Source: Pseudovibrio sp. Tun.PSC04-5.I4
GTDB taxonomy: Bacteria; Pseudomonadota; Alphaproteobacteria; Rhizobiales; Stappiaceae
Length of the DNA stretch: 64,000 nucleotides
Direction of reading: 5' to 3'
Assembly (NCBI RefSeq): GCF_900104145.1
Contig: NZ_FNLB01000006.1
Span: 641,001-705,000 of the forward strand
Shown here piece after piece: positions 1 to 9,471 of the stretch. Both the position numbers and the translations under genes were made by a program. How positions within the stretch are numbered: position 1 is the first letter of the stretch; the number at the start of each line of letters is the position of its first letter. The notes beneath the pieces were generated by a model. That model was given only the letters and a program-made list of their open reading frames with translations, ran no database searches and was not told the DNA's origin.

Positions 1-762
1 ATTCCGAAGCGTGCAGAGCGTCCGGTTTACTCTTACCGTTTGTCAATCGTGCACTTCTGGGCGCTGATCTTCCTATACATCTGGGCTGGTCCACACCACT
101 TGCACTACACGTCTCTGCCTCAGTGGGCAGGTACTCTTGGCATGACCTTCTCCATCATCCTCTGGATGCCGTCTTGGGGCGGTATGATCAACGGTCTTAT
201 GACTTTGTCCGGCGCTTGGGATAAGCTGCGGACTGATCCGGTCCTGCGTATGATGGTTGTATCTGTTGCGTTCTACGGAATGGCAACATTCGAAGGCCCG
301 TTGATGTCTATTCGTGCAGTGAACTCTTTGTCTCACTACACAGATTGGACCATTGGTCACGTACATGCAGGAGCGCTTGGTTGGGTTGGTTACATTTCCT
401 TCGGTGCTCTGTACTGCTTGGTTCCGTGGCTTTACCATAAATCATTGTACTCTCTGCGCCTCGTAAACTGGCACTTCTGGATCTCGACGCTCGGTATCGT
501 GTTCTACATCTGTTCGATGTGGGTCTCCGGTATCATGCAAGGTCTGATGTGGCGTGCATACGATAGCCTTGGCTTCCTTGAGTACTCCTTCATCGATACT
601 GTTGACGCAATGTACCCGTTCTATGTCATGCGTGCATTCGGTGGCCTTCTGTTCCTCGCAGGTGCTGTCATTATGGCCTATAACCTCGTGATGACAGTTC
701 GTGTTGGTGAAGTTGTCGAGAGTGCAGCCGCAGGCCAGCCTGCTATGGCTCCAGCGGAATAA
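1..762 (+). CDS. ccoN: cbb3-type cytochrome c oxidase subunit I, C-terminal part (cut by window edge)
   Basis: Catalytic subunit of the high-affinity cbb3 oxidase, which reduces O2 to water at a haem b3-CuB centre in the inner membrane. The reading frame is open from base 1, so the gene starts outside the window and the first ATG-like codon seen here is not its start. Visible are a [11 protein letters not shown] segment (the His pair typical of CuB ligands) and [13 protein letters not shown] (histidines typical of haem ligation), between several hydrophobic helices. It ends 14 bases before ccoO. The order CcoN-O-Q-P and these motifs make the call secure. Confidence 0.97.
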   Translation: MPKRAERPVYSYRLSIVHFWALIFLYIWAGPHHLHYTSLPQWAGTLGMTFSIILWMPSWGGMINGLMTLSGAWDKLRTDPVLRMMVVSVAFYGMATFEGPLMSIRAVNSLSHYTDWTIGHVHAGALGWVGYISFGALYCLVPWLYHKSLYSLRLVNWHFWISTLGIVFYICSMWVSGIMQGLMWRAYDSLGFLEYSFIDTVDAMYPFYVMRAFGGLLFLAGAVIMAYNLVMTVRVGEVVESAAAGQPAMAPAE

Positions 763-776
763 TCGGGAGATCACGA

Positions 777-1511
777 ATGTCTGCTTGGAAAAAACACCAA
801 ATCTTCGAGACGAACTCGTTGTTCCTGCTTATTGGTATCGTCATAATGATCTCAATCGGTGGTCTTGTGGAGATTGTGCCGCTTTTTTACCTAAAGAGCA
901 CAATTGAAAAAGTAGAGGGCATGCGCCCTTACACCCCGCTTGAGCTCACAGGGCGCAACATCTTTGTGCGTGAAGGCTGTTATGCTTGTCACTCGCAACA
1001 GATCCGTCCACTGCGCGATGAACTGGAGCGCTATGGCAACTACTCTTTGGCAGCGGAATCTATGTACGATCGTCCGTTCCAGTGGGGTTCAAAGCGTACT
1101 GGTCCTGATCTGGCACGTGTTGGTGGTAAGTACTCCGACGAATGGCAGCGCGATCATCTTGTCGACCCGCGCTCGGTATCTCCAACCTCGGTAATGCCTG
1201 GTTATCCATTCCTCTTGGAAGCCAAGGTTAATGTCCGTGAGATGCAAAACCACCTGAAGGTGAATGCAATCTACGGCGTTCCATACACTGAGGAACAGAT
1301 AGCGGCTGCTAAACAGGATCTTCTGGCACAGGCGAAGCCTGATAGTGATGCAGCTGAAGGTTTTGAGGAGCGTTATCCCACGGCCCAGATCCGTGACTTC
1401 GATGGTAATCCATCAGAGGTAACAGAAATGGATGCTCTTGTTGCTTATCTGCAAATGCTGGGCACTCTCGTAGATTTTAATCTCTACGATGAAAAAGCTG
1501 ACCTACGCTAA
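777..1511 (+). CDS. ccoO: cbb3-type cytochrome c oxidase mono-haem subunit II
   Basis: Membrane-anchored cytochrome c subunit that passes electrons to CcoN. At 244 aa it matches the family. It has one N-terminal membrane helix (about residues 15-38) and a single c-type haem site CYACH at residues 68-72 (Cys68, Cys71, His72); Met residues such as that in SVMPGYPFL are likely axial-ligand candidates. A GGGAGA ribosome-binding sequence precedes the ATG, 14 bases after ccoN, so the two are cotranscribed. Periplasmic haem domain, inner-membrane anchored. Confidence 0.97.
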   Translation: MSAWKKHQIFETNSLFLLIGIVIMISIGGLVEIVPLFYLKSTIEKVEGMRPYTPLELTGRNIFVREGCYACHSQQIRPLRDELERYGNYSLAAESMYDRPFQWGSKRTGPDLARVGGKYSDEWQRDHLVDPRSVSPTSVMPGYPFLLEAKVNVREMQNHLKVNAIYGVPYTEEQIAAAKQDLLAQAKPDSDAAEGFEERYPTAQIRDFDGNPSEVTEMDALVAYLQMLGTLVDFNLYDEKADLR

Positions 1512-1519
1512 AGGAGAAA

Positions 1520-1681
1520 ATGATGGATTCCACTTACACATTTCTTGCTAACTTTGCGCAGACAGGTGGCTTGCTCTATTTCGTGGTGATTTTTGCAGGT
1601 GTATTGGTTTACGCCCTGTGGCCTAGCAATAAGGAGCGTTTTGACGACGCTTCGCATGTCCCGCTGCGGGAGGACGACTAA
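1520..1681 (+). CDS. ccoQ: cbb3-type cytochrome oxidase subunit CcoQ/FixQ
   Basis: A 53-residue single-helix protein between ccoO and ccoP. It begins MMDSTYTFLANFAQ, has one hydrophobic segment (about residues 17-34, ending VYALWP) and an acidic tail, the normal CcoQ form. An AAGGAGAAA sequence lies directly upstream; the start may be the first (1520) or second (1523) of two ATG codons. Its TAA overlaps the ccoP ATG by one base, so translation is probably coupled. CcoQ stabilises the CcoNOP complex. Confidence 0.93.
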   Translation: MMDSTYTFLANFAQTGGLLYFVVIFAGVLVYALWPSNKERFDDASHVPLREDD

Positions 1682-2556
1682 TGGCTGATTACAAAAAGGA
1701 AATCGACCAAGTTACTGGGGTCGAGACCACAGGCCATGAATGGGATGGACTGAAAGAGCTTAACAACCCACTTCCAAAGTGGTGGCTCTATATGTTTTAC
1801 GCGTCGATTGTCTGGTCAGTGGGCTACTGGATTCTAATGCCGAGCTGGCCCCTCCTTAATGGCTATACTGAAGGTCTTTTGGGAACCAACCAACGTGCTG
1901 CTGTTCTTCAGGAGTTTGAAGTTGCAAACGCTGAACGAGCGCTGACGGGTGAGAAGCTTATGGCAGCTTCCCTGGAAGAAATACGTGATACTCCGGCGTT
2001 GCTGGAGTTTGCTATGGCTCAGGGTAACGTGGCATTTGGTGATAATTGTGCTCCTTGTCATGGTGCTGGCGCGACTGGTTTTGATGGTTATCCAAACCTT
2101 CAGGACGATAACTGGATCTGGGGTGGCGATCTAGACGCCATCGCAACAACCATTTCCTACGGCGTTCGCGCAGAGCATGATGAAACCCGTTATGCTGAAA
2201 TGCCAGCATTTGGGCGTGATGAGCTGCTTTCTGAAGAAGAAATCACGCAGGTGGCCAATTACGTTGGTTCCTTGTCTGGTCTTCCATCCGAAAGTGGAGT
2301 TGATCTGGAAGCTGGTAAAGTTGTTTACGAAGACAACTGTGCTGCTTGTCACCAGGACAACGCTAAAGGTGACCTCGAAATGGGTTCTCCGAACCTGCTT
2401 GCTCCGACTTACCTTTATGGCAAGTCTGTAGAGGCAATCAAAGCGCAGGTTACTGCGCCACGTCACGGCGTAATGCCAAACTGGATCGATCGTCTGGGTG
2501 AGACCACAGTGAAATCACTGGCTGTGTACGTTCACTCTCTTGGCGGCGGCCAGTAA
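1681..2556 (+). CDS. ccoP: cbb3-type cytochrome c oxidase di-haem subunit III
   Basis: Di-haem cytochrome c subunit, the electron entry point from soluble cytochrome c. 291 aa: a cytosolic N-terminus, one membrane helix around residues 35-55 (PKWWLYMFYASIVWSVGYW), then two periplasmic cytochrome c domains with haem sites CAPCH at 123-127 and CAACH at 220-224. It is coupled to ccoQ through a TAATG overlap. It is the last gene of the structural operon; a GC-rich hairpin follows before ccoG. Confidence 0.97.
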   Translation: MADYKKEIDQVTGVETTGHEWDGLKELNNPLPKWWLYMFYASIVWSVGYWILMPSWPLLNGYTEGLLGTNQRAAVLQEFEVANAERALTGEKLMAASLEEIRDTPALLEFAMAQGNVAFGDNCAPCHGAGATGFDGYPNLQDDNWIWGGDLDAIATTISYGVRAEHDETRYAEMPAFGRDELLSEEEITQVANYVGSLSGLPSESGVDLEAGKVVYEDNCAACHQDNAKGDLEMGSPNLLAPTYLYGKSVEAIKAQVTAPRHGVMPNWIDRLGETTVKSLAVYVHSLGGGQ

Positions 2557-2583
2557 GGCTCCCAAGGTACAATTTCGAAATAG

Positions 2584-2607
2584 ACGAGGACGCGTAAGTG
2601 TCCTCGT
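2584..2607 (+). promoter_or_regulatory. hairpin between ccoP and ccoG
   Basis: Perfect 8-bp stem, ACGAGGAC against GTCCTCGT, with an 8-base loop, followed by TTTC. It lies 28 bases after the ccoP stop and 41 bases before ccoG. It could be a weak terminator or an mRNA processing or stability element separating the structural genes from the assembly genes. The T-run is short, so full termination is doubtful. Confidence 0.5.
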
Positions 2608-2647
2608 TTCGCTTGCACAGTGCACATCGCCAACTGAGGAAGACGTT

Positions 2648-4123
2648 ATGTCTAGCCAAGTTGAACCCATCGATAATGAAGAAGATGAAGCCTGGTTTGC
2701 GTCAGCGGCTAAAGTTTACCCCATGGATGTAAACGGTCGTTTTCGTAAAATAAAATGGGCCATCCTTTTTATTACTCTTGGAATATACTATTTTACGCCG
2801 TTTATCCGTTGGGATAGGGGGCCTCTTCTTCCTGATCAAGCTGTTCTTGTCGATTTTGAAAGAAAGCGTGGTTACTTTTTCTTTTTAGAAATCTGGCCAC
2901 AGGAAGTTTACTATCTTACAGGTCTTCTGATTCTTGCAGCTGTCGGCCTTTTCTTGATGAACGCGATTGCTGGTCGTTTGTGGTGTGGTTATTTATGCCC
3001 GCAAACGGTCTGGACAGACCTATTCTTTAAAATTGAAAGCCTCATTGAGGGTGATCGCCGCAAGCGTATTGCTCTGGATAAAGAGCCTTGGTCTGCAAGC
3101 AAGATCCTGAAGAAAGGCACTAAGCATTTTTTATGGATAATGGTTGCCTGGTGGACAGGTGGGGCGTGGGTTCTCTATTTTTCTGACGCCCCGACGTTAG
3201 TTTACGATCTGGCAACCGGAGCGGCAGCGTTCTCTGTTTATCTTTGGATTGGCATTCTGACCTTCACCACATATTCCCTCGCCGGGCATATGCGCGAGCA
3301 GGTTTGCGTTTACATGTGTCCATGGCCACGTATTCAGGCCGCTCTCACCGATGAGCACGCGTTGAACGTCACATACCGGTATGATCGTGGTGAGCCGCGC
3401 GGTCACCTGAAAGAAAGCAAGAAGCGTACTGCTGAGGGTCTTCCTGCAGGTGATTGTATTGATTGTAACCAGTGCTACTTTGCATGTCCGACCGGTGTCG
3501 ACATCCGTAAGGGTGCACAGCTGGATTGTATTCAGTGTGGTCTGTGTATTGATGCTTGTGATTCAATCATGACAAAGGTTGGGAAACCAACTGGTCTGAT
3601 CGCCTATGACACAGATGATAACATCGAACGCCGTGAAAAAGGCGAAGAGCCTGTCTACCGCCTTATTAGACCACGTACGGTTATCTATGCTGCCATTATC
3701 CTGCTGATTATGGGTGCAATGCTCTATGCGCAGCTGAACCGCAGTATGACAGGTCTGTCAGTCGTTCATGATCGCAACCCGCTTTATGTCCAACAAAATG
3801 ACGGTTCGTTCCGAAATGGTTATTCTTTGAGATTGTTGAATAAACATAACAAGGAGCAATATTTCACGTTGAGTGTTGAGGGGATGCCAGTTGGAACTAA
3901 ACTGGAAGTTGTTGGGGTTAGTAAAGACGGTGTAGCTGCCGCAAATGCGACTAAGTTACAGTTAGGCGTCGATGCAGATACAACACGTTCTGTAAGGGCG
4001 TTGGTCTTTTCACCATCTGGTGAGGCATTGCCTGCATCGCGACCAATGGGCTTCAAGTTGATAGACATGGAGACTGGTGAAACCACATTGATTGAAGACT
4101 TCTTCCGTGCACCAGGTACGTAG
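2648..4123 (+). CDS. ccoG: cbb3 oxidase accessory polyferredoxin CcoG (FixG/RdxA)
   Basis: Membrane-bound iron-sulfur protein needed for cbb3 oxidase biogenesis; it has been linked to Cu(II) reduction during CuB insertion. 491 aa from ATG 2648, chosen because GAGGAAG lies just upstream; an in-frame longer frame from 2540 overlaps ccoP and lacks family similarity. Several membrane helices in the N-terminal half, one near residue 340, and two clustered Cys motifs (DCIDCNQCYFACP and LDCIQCGLCIDACD) for two 4Fe-4S clusters, with a C-terminal Ig-like domain. It heads the accessory genes ccoGHIS. Confidence 0.95.
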   Translation: MSSQVEPIDNEEDEAWFASAAKVYPMDVNGRFRKIKWAILFITLGIYYFTPFIRWDRGPLLPDQAVLVDFERKRGYFFFLEIWPQEVYYLTGLLILAAVGLFLMNAIAGRLWCGYLCPQTVWTDLFFKIESLIEGDRRKRIALDKEPWSASKILKKGTKHFLWIMVAWWTGGAWVLYFSDAPTLVYDLATGAAAFSVYLWIGILTFTTYSLAGHMREQVCVYMCPWPRIQAALTDEHALNVTYRYDRGEPRGHLKESKKRTAEGLPAGDCIDCNQCYFACPTGVDIRKGAQLDCIQCGLCIDACDSIMTKVGKPTGLIAYDTDDNIERREKGEEPVYRLIRPRTVIYAAIILLIMGAMLYAQLNRSMTGLSVVHDRNPLYVQQNDGSFRNGYSLRLLNKHNKEQYFTLSVEGMPVGTKLEVVGVSKDGVAAANATKLQLGVDADTTRSVRALVFSPSGEALPASRPMGFKLIDMETGETTLIEDFFRAPGT

Positions 4124-4159
4124 GCTCTTCAGTTTATTGTGAAAACACCTAAATAACTC

Positions 4160-4239
4160 TTGTGGTAAGGGGACCAGCCCTTACCACAATCCTTAAAGGC
4201 CAAAATAGAGTTGCTCGCCCCCCGAAATCCCATGAGCAA
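4160..4239 (+). promoter_or_regulatory. two hairpins between ccoG and ccoH
   Basis: The first hairpin (4160-4189) is a perfect 12-bp stem, TTGTGGTAAGGG against CCCTTACCACAA, with a 6-base loop and no T-run. The second (4211-4239) is a 6-bp stem, TTGCTC against GAGCAA, ending only a few bases before the ccoH ribosome-binding site AAAGGAG. They are the only structured gap in an otherwise compact cluster and may set the relative expression of ccoG and ccoHIS. This function is inferred. Confidence 0.5.
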
Positions 4240-4257
4240 TTCAAAAGGAGCTAGGAA

Positions 4258-4785
4258 ATGACAATGGCTGTAGATGATAAGTCTCAACGCGAACCGCGGA
4301 AATTTACTGGCCGCATGTTTCTGTTTTGCATCGTTGGTTTCTTCGGCCTTATCTTTGTATCGAACGGCATTATGATGTACCTTGCTATCGGCACGTTTCC
4401 GGGCCTGGAGGTCGAAAGTTCTTACAAGGCGGGTCAACGCTATAATAGAGAACTGGCTAAAGTCAGAGCACAGGCTAAGCTGAACTGGAAAGTGAATGCT
4501 GCTATTGAACGCAATAACGATGGTTCTGCCCTTATTCGCGTTATTGCAAAAGATAAGCTTGGTGTTCCGATTACTGGTGAACTGGTTACAGTCATGTTGC
4601 ACCGGCCGGCCATCACTGCTGCGGATCAGGATTTACGCCTTGCTGAACGCTCTGCTGGTGAATACATGGCAAATGCAATGGACATTCAAGCTGGTAACTG
4701 GAATGTGGTGGTTGAAATCGCAGATCCTGATGGCGGCGAACTGCCAATCTTCCGGTCCAAGAACAAGATTTATTTCGCTAAGTAG
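4258..4785 (+). CDS. ccoH: cbb3 oxidase assembly protein FixH/CcoH
   Basis: Small membrane-anchored protein required for stable cbb3 oxidase assembly. 175 aa, with one N-terminal helix (about residues 20-42: RMFLFCIVGFFGLIFVSNGI) and a periplasmic FixH domain containing the typical SSYKAGQRYNRE segment after the helix. ATG 4258 follows AAAGGAGCTAGGAA; a second in-frame ATG lies two codons later. Only 12 bases separate it from ccoI, so ccoH, ccoI and ccoS form one unit. Confidence 0.92.
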   Translation: MTMAVDDKSQREPRKFTGRMFLFCIVGFFGLIFVSNGIMMYLAIGTFPGLEVESSYKAGQRYNRELAKVRAQAKLNWKVNAAIERNNDGSALIRVIAKDKLGVPITGELVTVMLHRPAITAADQDLRLAERSAGEYMANAMDIQAGNWNVVVEIADPDGGELPIFRSKNKIYFAK

Positions 4786-4797
4786 GGCAGTATAGCC

Positions 4798-7017
4798 ATG
4801 ACTGCGCCTGAGAGAGATTGGGCTGCATTCGTAACCAACTCCGATGACGGCAAGGCTCACATGGATCTTGCTGTAGACGGTATTACGTGTGCTGCTTGTA
4901 TGTATGAAATTGAACGCGGCCTTCAAAAAATTGATGGCGTCGAAAAAGCACGCGTAAACCTGTCATCTCATCGGTTGTCTGTTGATTGGGATGGAGATAA
5001 AACCAATCCATCTCCGATCGTCGATCTCCTGCAAAAGCTTGGTTACAAGGCGTATCCTTTTGACCCGGCTCAGGTGAAGTCGCGCGGCGATACAGCGGGT
5101 AAAGAGATACTCCGTGCCTTGGCTGTTGCTGGCTTTGCCGCCATGAATATCATGTTGCTGTCAATCTCCATCTGGTCCGGCAACGCCACAGACATTGATC
5201 CAGAAACCCGCTCGTTTTTTCACTGGATTTCTGCGTTCATAGCGCTCCCAACCGTTATTTATTCCGGGCGGATCTTTTACCGCAGCGCCTACATGGCAGT
5301 CAGAACGCGCCGTGTGAATATGGATGTTCCCATCACAATTGGAGTGTTGCTGGCAACAGGCCTATCAGTCGTGCAAACGATTCAGGAAGCTCAACATGCG
5401 TATTACGACAGCGCTGTAATGCTTCTGTTCTTCCTCTTGGTTGGTCGCTATTTCGATCATCTGATGCGCCGGAAAACTCGTTCATTTGCCGAAAACCTCG
5501 CAACACTTAAAGCGGAGAGCGCTGCCAAAATCATGGAGGATGGCAGCGTTAAAGACATGCCGCTGTCCAAATTGGGTGTCGGTGATAAGGTTTTGGTACG
5601 CGCCGGAGAGCGGATCTCTGTTGATGGCAGACTTTCAAAAGGAACGTCAGAGGTAGATCAAAGCCTCGTAACCGGCGAAACTCTTCTGCAGCCAGTCGGG
5701 CAGGGGGATTTTGTCTACGCAGGTACCATGAATACCTATGGTGTTTTGGAGGTGGAAGTTACTGCCGCTGCAAAAGGCACTTTGCTGGATGAAGTGAATA
5801 AACTTCTGGAAACGGCCATGGAAGGTCGATCCACCTACGTGAAGGTCGCGGACCGCGCCTCACAACTTTACGCACCAGTCGTACATGTGGCAGCATTGCT
5901 GACGCTGGTCGGTTGGATCCTATGGGGAATGGACTGGCAACCAGCTTTGGTCATTGCCATTTCGGTGCTTATCATCACGTGCCCTTGTGCCTTAGGTCTC
6001 GCTATTCCAGCTGTGCAAGTTGTTGCCAGTGGCCTGTTCTTTAAAGAACGCGTACTCTTAAATGCGGGGGACGCTATTGAAAGACTTGCTGGTGCAGATA
6101 CGATCGTCTTCGATAAGACGGGTACTCTAACGCTTCCAGATGTAGCGCTTGCAAAGGATCACGGCCTTTCAGAGCGTGAGTTGCAATTAGCTGGACGTTT
6201 GGCTCTATCGTCCTCTCATCCGCTTTCTCTAGCGGTCGCAAGAGCTACAGGCGTGCTTCAAATCTTGTCGGATGCCAAAGAAACCGCCGGCAAGGGTGTC
6301 GAAGCCCTGTATGACGGCGAGTATTTGAAATTGGGCTCACCTACGTTTTGTGGTGTGTCTGATGAGCAGCTCTCACAAGCGCAGGCACAACGACCTGATG
6401 CATCCTTTGTGGCGTTCCAGCAAGGCGAGAATAAGCCGAACCTTCTCCCTGTCGGTCAGTTCATGAGAGACGGCGCTGTAGAGACGGTTCAGAAACTGAA
6501 GAGCGCTGGATATACAATCGAAATCCTGAGCGGAGACCATGCAGGTGCAGTCAAGTACGCTGCGGATCTTTTGGGTATCGCTGATTGGAAAGCGGGTATG
6601 AAGCCGCAGGACAAGATTGACCGGATCGAAGAGCTGAAGGGGCAGGGGTGCAAGGTTTTGATGGTGGGGGATGGTTTAAATGATGCACCGTCGCTTGCTG
6701 CTGCAAATGTCTCCATGTCCCCGGTCTCGGCAGTGCACGTCAGCCAAGCGGCCGCCGATGCTGTGTTCCTGGGGGATAGTCTTGCACCCGTCATGAGTGC
6801 GCTACGGATCTCTCGTAAGGCTCGGTTCGTTATGAACCAGAATCTGGCTATATCTATTATTTATAACCTGTTCGCAGTGCCTTTTGCGGTGCTTGGTTTT
6901 GTCACACCCCTCGTTGCGGCCTTGGCTATGTCGGGTTCTTCCATTATCGTAACACTTAATGCAGTTCGCCTGAGAATGGTGGCAGGCACATCATCGAAGC
7001 CCAAGCGGGAGGCTTGA
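4798..7017 (+). CDS. ccoI: cation-translocating P-type ATPase CcoI/FixI (copper exporter for cbb3)
   Basis: P1B-type ATPase that moves Cu+ across the inner membrane for the CuB centre of cbb3 oxidase. 739 aa. Domains in order: N-terminal heavy-metal-associated domain with GITCAAC (Cys31, Cys34), membrane helices, actuator loop with TGE at 292-294, membrane CPC at 395-397, phosphorylation motif DKTGT with Asp439, and GDGLNDAP in the hinge. It sits between ccoH and ccoS; this context separates it from detoxifying CopA proteins. Confidence 0.96.
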   Translation: MTAPERDWAAFVTNSDDGKAHMDLAVDGITCAACMYEIERGLQKIDGVEKARVNLSSHRLSVDWDGDKTNPSPIVDLLQKLGYKAYPFDPAQVKSRGDTAGKEILRALAVAGFAAMNIMLLSISIWSGNATDIDPETRSFFHWISAFIALPTVIYSGRIFYRSAYMAVRTRRVNMDVPITIGVLLATGLSVVQTIQEAQHAYYDSAVMLLFFLLVGRYFDHLMRRKTRSFAENLATLKAESAAKIMEDGSVKDMPLSKLGVGDKVLVRAGERISVDGRLSKGTSEVDQSLVTGETLLQPVGQGDFVYAGTMNTYGVLEVEVTAAAKGTLLDEVNKLLETAMEGRSTYVKVADRASQLYAPVVHVAALLTLVGWILWGMDWQPALVIAISVLIITCPCALGLAIPAVQVVASGLFFKERVLLNAGDAIERLAGADTIVFDKTGTLTLPDVALAKDHGLSERELQLAGRLALSSSHPLSLAVARATGVLQILSDAKETAGKGVEALYDGEYLKLGSPTFCGVSDEQLSQAQAQRPDASFVAFQQGENKPNLLPVGQFMRDGAVETVQKLKSAGYTIEILSGDHAGAVKYAADLLGIADWKAGMKPQDKIDRIEELKGQGCKVLMVGDGLNDAPSLAAANVSMSPVSAVHVSQAAADAVFLGDSLAPVMSALRISRKARFVMNQNLAISIIYNLFAVPFAVLGFVTPLVAALAMSGSSIIVTLNAVRLRMVAGTSSKPKREA

Positions 7018-7025
7018 AAAGAACA

Positions 7026-7214
7026 ATGGAAGTCTTAATCTACCTCATTCCAATTGCGTTGGTTCTCGGCGGTGCAGGATTGATAGCGTTTTTATGGTCT
7101 TTAAAGTCCGGGCAATACGACGATATGGAAGGCCCTAAGTGGCGTATTCTTGATGATGGAGATTTACAGGAGAACAGCGCTCCGGTGAAAGCTGAGCAGC
7201 GCAAGGTCTCCTGA
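7026..7214 (+). CDS. ccoS: cbb3-type cytochrome oxidase assembly protein CcoS
   Basis: 62-residue single-helix protein needed for cofactor insertion into cbb3 oxidase. It starts MEVLIYLIPIALVLGGAG, runs through one membrane segment and continues with FLWSLKSGQYDDMEGP, a close match to the family signature. ATG 7026 is preferred over an in-frame TTG at 7014, because GGGAGG at 7007-7012 is too close to the TTG and usable for the ATG. Last gene of the cluster, followed by a strong terminator. Confidence 0.92.
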   Translation: MEVLIYLIPIALVLGGAGLIAFLWSLKSGQYDDMEGPKWRILDDGDLQENSAPVKAEQRKVS

Positions 7215-7244
7215 AAATAGCCTCTAAAAACCTAACAGTTTATT

Positions 7245-7285
7245 CACATAAAAAGGCCGGCTTTGAAAGCCGGCCTTTTTATGTG
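7245..7285. terminator. bidirectional intrinsic terminator between ccoS and hemA
   Basis: A long perfect inverted repeat, CACATAAAAAGGCCGGCT against AGCCGGCCTTTTTATGTG, closing on a small TTGA loop. The GC core is flanked by A and T runs on both sides, so it works in both directions for the convergent genes ccoS and hemA. Confidence 0.92.
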
Positions 7286-7300
7286 TCAAAGCGTTGGTAA

Positions 7301-8578
7301 TTAACCGCCAGCGAATTGATAAACAGCTTGTCCAGTTCCTGCATCCAAATCTTCTTCAGCTGGAGCATCAGTGAGCGGAAGACCGAGGGTTTGCCAAACA
7401 TCCACAAGTGCATCACGAAGATGAGCGATCAGCGCGTCATTGTGAACAGGGCCTGGAGTAATGCGCAGGCGCTCAGTACCACGTGGAACCGTTGGATAAT
7501 TGATTGGCTGAATGTAGATGCCATGCTTATCAAGCAGCATATCCGTTGCTTGCTTACAAAGATCAGGATCAGCAACCAGTACTGGAATGATGTGGGTGTC
7601 AGAGGCCATCACTGGCAAACCAGCTGCGGAAAGCACATCTTTCGTACGCTGTGCCTGACGCTGTTGTCCTTCACGTTCAATGCCAGAAACTTTGAGGTGC
7701 TTGATGGAAGCAGTCGCCGCTGCTGCAAGTCCCGGAGGGATAGCTGTGGTGAAGATAAAGCCCGGCGCATAGGAGCGAACCGCATCAATAATGGTCTGGG
7801 AAGCAGTAATGTAACCACCCATCACACCAAATGCTTTTGCTAAAGTTCCCTCGATGATGTCCATGCGATCCATAACACCATCACGCTCACTGATACCGCC
7901 GCCGCGTGGTCCGTACATGCCAACAGCGTGCACTTCGTCAATGTAGGTCATAGCGTTGTATTTGTCTGCAAGGTCAGCAATACGCTCAATCGGAGCAATG
8001 TCACCATCCATGGAGTAAACAGATTCAAAGACGATCAGCTTAGCGCGGTCATTACCAGCAGCTTTCAGCAAATCCTCAAGATGTTCCAGATCGTTATGGC
8101 GCCAAACTTTCTTGGAAGTCCCTGCGCCGCGAACACCCGCAATCATTGATGCGTGGTTCAGCTGATCAGACAGGATCAAACAATCAGGAAGCAGTTTCGC
8201 GATGGTGGAAATTGATGCTTCATTTGAAACAAAGCCACTGGAGAAAACCAGAGCGCCTTCTTTGCCGTGGAGGTCAGCAAGTTCTTCCTCAAGCTGTACC
8301 AGAGGGTAGTTAGTGCCGGAGATGTTGCGAGTACCACCTGCACCAGCACCCATGCGCTTTACAGTTTCAGTCATCGCTTCGATTACGGCTGGATGTTGCC
8401 CCATCCCCAGGTAGTCGTTCGAACACCAAATGACGATTTCACGAAGGTTCTGGTTTTCTTTGCGCCAAAGAGCATGAGGGTGACGGCCTGCAATGCGTTC
8501 CAGATTAGCAAATACGCGGTACCTTTTTTCGTCCTTCAAAGAAGCAATCGCCTCATCGAAGATTTCTTGGTAGTCCAT
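7301..8578 (-). CDS. hemA: 5-aminolevulinate synthase
   Basis: Condenses glycine and succinyl-CoA to 5-aminolevulinate, the first step of haem synthesis by the C4 (Shemin) pathway used in alphaproteobacteria. 425 aa, a PLP enzyme of the alpha-oxoamine synthase family. Visible are [14 protein letters not shown] (77-90), [12 protein letters not shown] (212-223) and [14 protein letters not shown] with the PLP lysine at residue 248. It faces the cbb3 cluster across a shared terminator, so it is a separate transcript, though haem supply to that oxidase makes the proximity sensible. No clear FNR/FixK box is seen upstream. Confidence 0.97.
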   Translation of the reverse strand: MDYQEIFDEAIASLKDEKRYRVFANLERIAGRHPHALWRKENQNLREIVIWCSNDYLGMGQHPAVIEAMTETVKRMGAGAGGTRNISGTNYPLVQLEEELADLHGKEGALVFSSGFVSNEASISTIAKLLPDCLILSDQLNHASMIAGVRGAGTSKKVWRHNDLEHLEDLLKAAGNDRAKLIVFESVYSMDGDIAPIERIADLADKYNAMTYIDEVHAVGMYGPRGGGISERDGVMDRMDIIEGTLAKAFGVMGGYITASQTIIDAVRSYAPGFIFTTAIPPGLAAAATASIKHLKVSGIEREGQQRQAQRTKDVLSAAGLPVMASDTHIIPVLVADPDLCKQATDMLLDKHGIYIQPINYPTVPRGTERLRITPGPVHNDALIAHLRDALVDVWQTLGLPLTDAPAEEDLDAGTGQAVYQFAGG

Positions 8579-8879
8579 TTTTTGCCCCTTATACTGCGGC
8601 GGTATTTTATTCGGCGATACTTTAGATTTAACCTAAACTTAGCGGCTATCCTTGGTCCTGTCGAAGGACACATTGACGCGGCCCCAAGTTTTACGGATTT
8701 ATCAAAGGATATTTTCAGATACGCACATAAGCCTATATATAGCAGTGACGGTCTTTGACATAGAACTATAACCCTGCAGTCTTGCAATTTGTTTTGTTCT
8801 CTGCCACACCTTGTAATTAATAACTGAATTTTTGTTCTAATTGGATTGGGTTACGTGAAAGTGGCCGGAGCTTATTTGC
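8579..8879. other. intergenic region upstream of hemA and the receiver gene
   Basis: About 300 bases between divergent hemA (minus) and the receiver gene (plus). It should hold both promoters. It is AT-rich towards the receiver side. A lone TTGAC half-site occurs near 8674 but no full FNR-type palindrome. No RNA gene or ORF is convincing. Confidence 0.5.
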
Positions 8880-9389
8880 GTGAGTATTGACCTGTCATCC
8901 CTCTCTTTTCTGGTGGTTGAAGATAGTGCTTATATGCGCACTATTCTGCGGACGATGTTGCAAGGGTTTGGCGCTCGCAAAATTGTAGAAGCAGAAGACG
9001 GGGCGTCCGGCCTTGAAGCGATGGATCGCTCAAATCCGGATATCTTGATTATTGACTGGGTTATGCCAATTCTAGATGGCGCGGATATGGTGCGAATGAT
9101 CCGCAACCCAAATAATCCTTATGCATACATTCCTATAATCATGGTGACGGCTCATACAGAACGCAGCCGGATCATTGAGGCTAGAAAGCTTGGTATTCAT
9201 GAGCTGCTGTGTAAGCCAATCTCGGCCAAAGCACTGTATCAACGGATCGCATCTATTATTCTTCAACCAAGAGATTTTGTGAAAACAGCTGGTTACTTTG
9301 GGCCAGCCCCACGCGAAATTCGTGGGCCTAAGAAAAGCTGGAATGATACTAAGTCAGCAGTTAGCCAAGCGCCGGCAACAATGATTTGA
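8880..9389 (+). CDS. stand-alone response regulator receiver protein (CheY-like)
   Basis: 169 aa starting at GTG 8880. Residues about 7-130 form a receiver domain with an acidic residue at Asp15 (VVEDSAYMRTILR), phosphoacceptor Asp59 (IIDWVMPILDG), Thr90 (IMVTAH) and Lys112 (LLCKPIS). There is no DNA-binding output domain; a tail of about 40 residues rich in Pro, Gly and Lys follows. No histidine kinase is nearby, so the partner is unknown. Single-domain receivers of this type act in phosphorelays or on the flagellar motor; which applies here cannot be told. Confidence 0.9.
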   Translation: MSIDLSSLSFLVVEDSAYMRTILRTMLQGFGARKIVEAEDGASGLEAMDRSNPDILIIDWVMPILDGADMVRMIRNPNNPYAYIPIIMVTAHTERSRIIEARKLGIHELLCKPISAKALYQRIASIILQPRDFVKTAGYFGPAPREIRGPKKSWNDTKSAVSQAPATMI

Positions 9390-9471
9390 CGTAGCCATTT
9401 GAATTTTCCGAAAAATATGAAAAATTCCCTCGGAGGTATCATTTAACCTCCAAGGTAAGTTTGGGTGTTAT

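Noticed and set aside
8660..8700. Possible FNR/FixK box upstream of hemA
   Set aside because: A TTGAC half-site is present but its partner (GTCAA or ATCAA at 4 bases) is missing.
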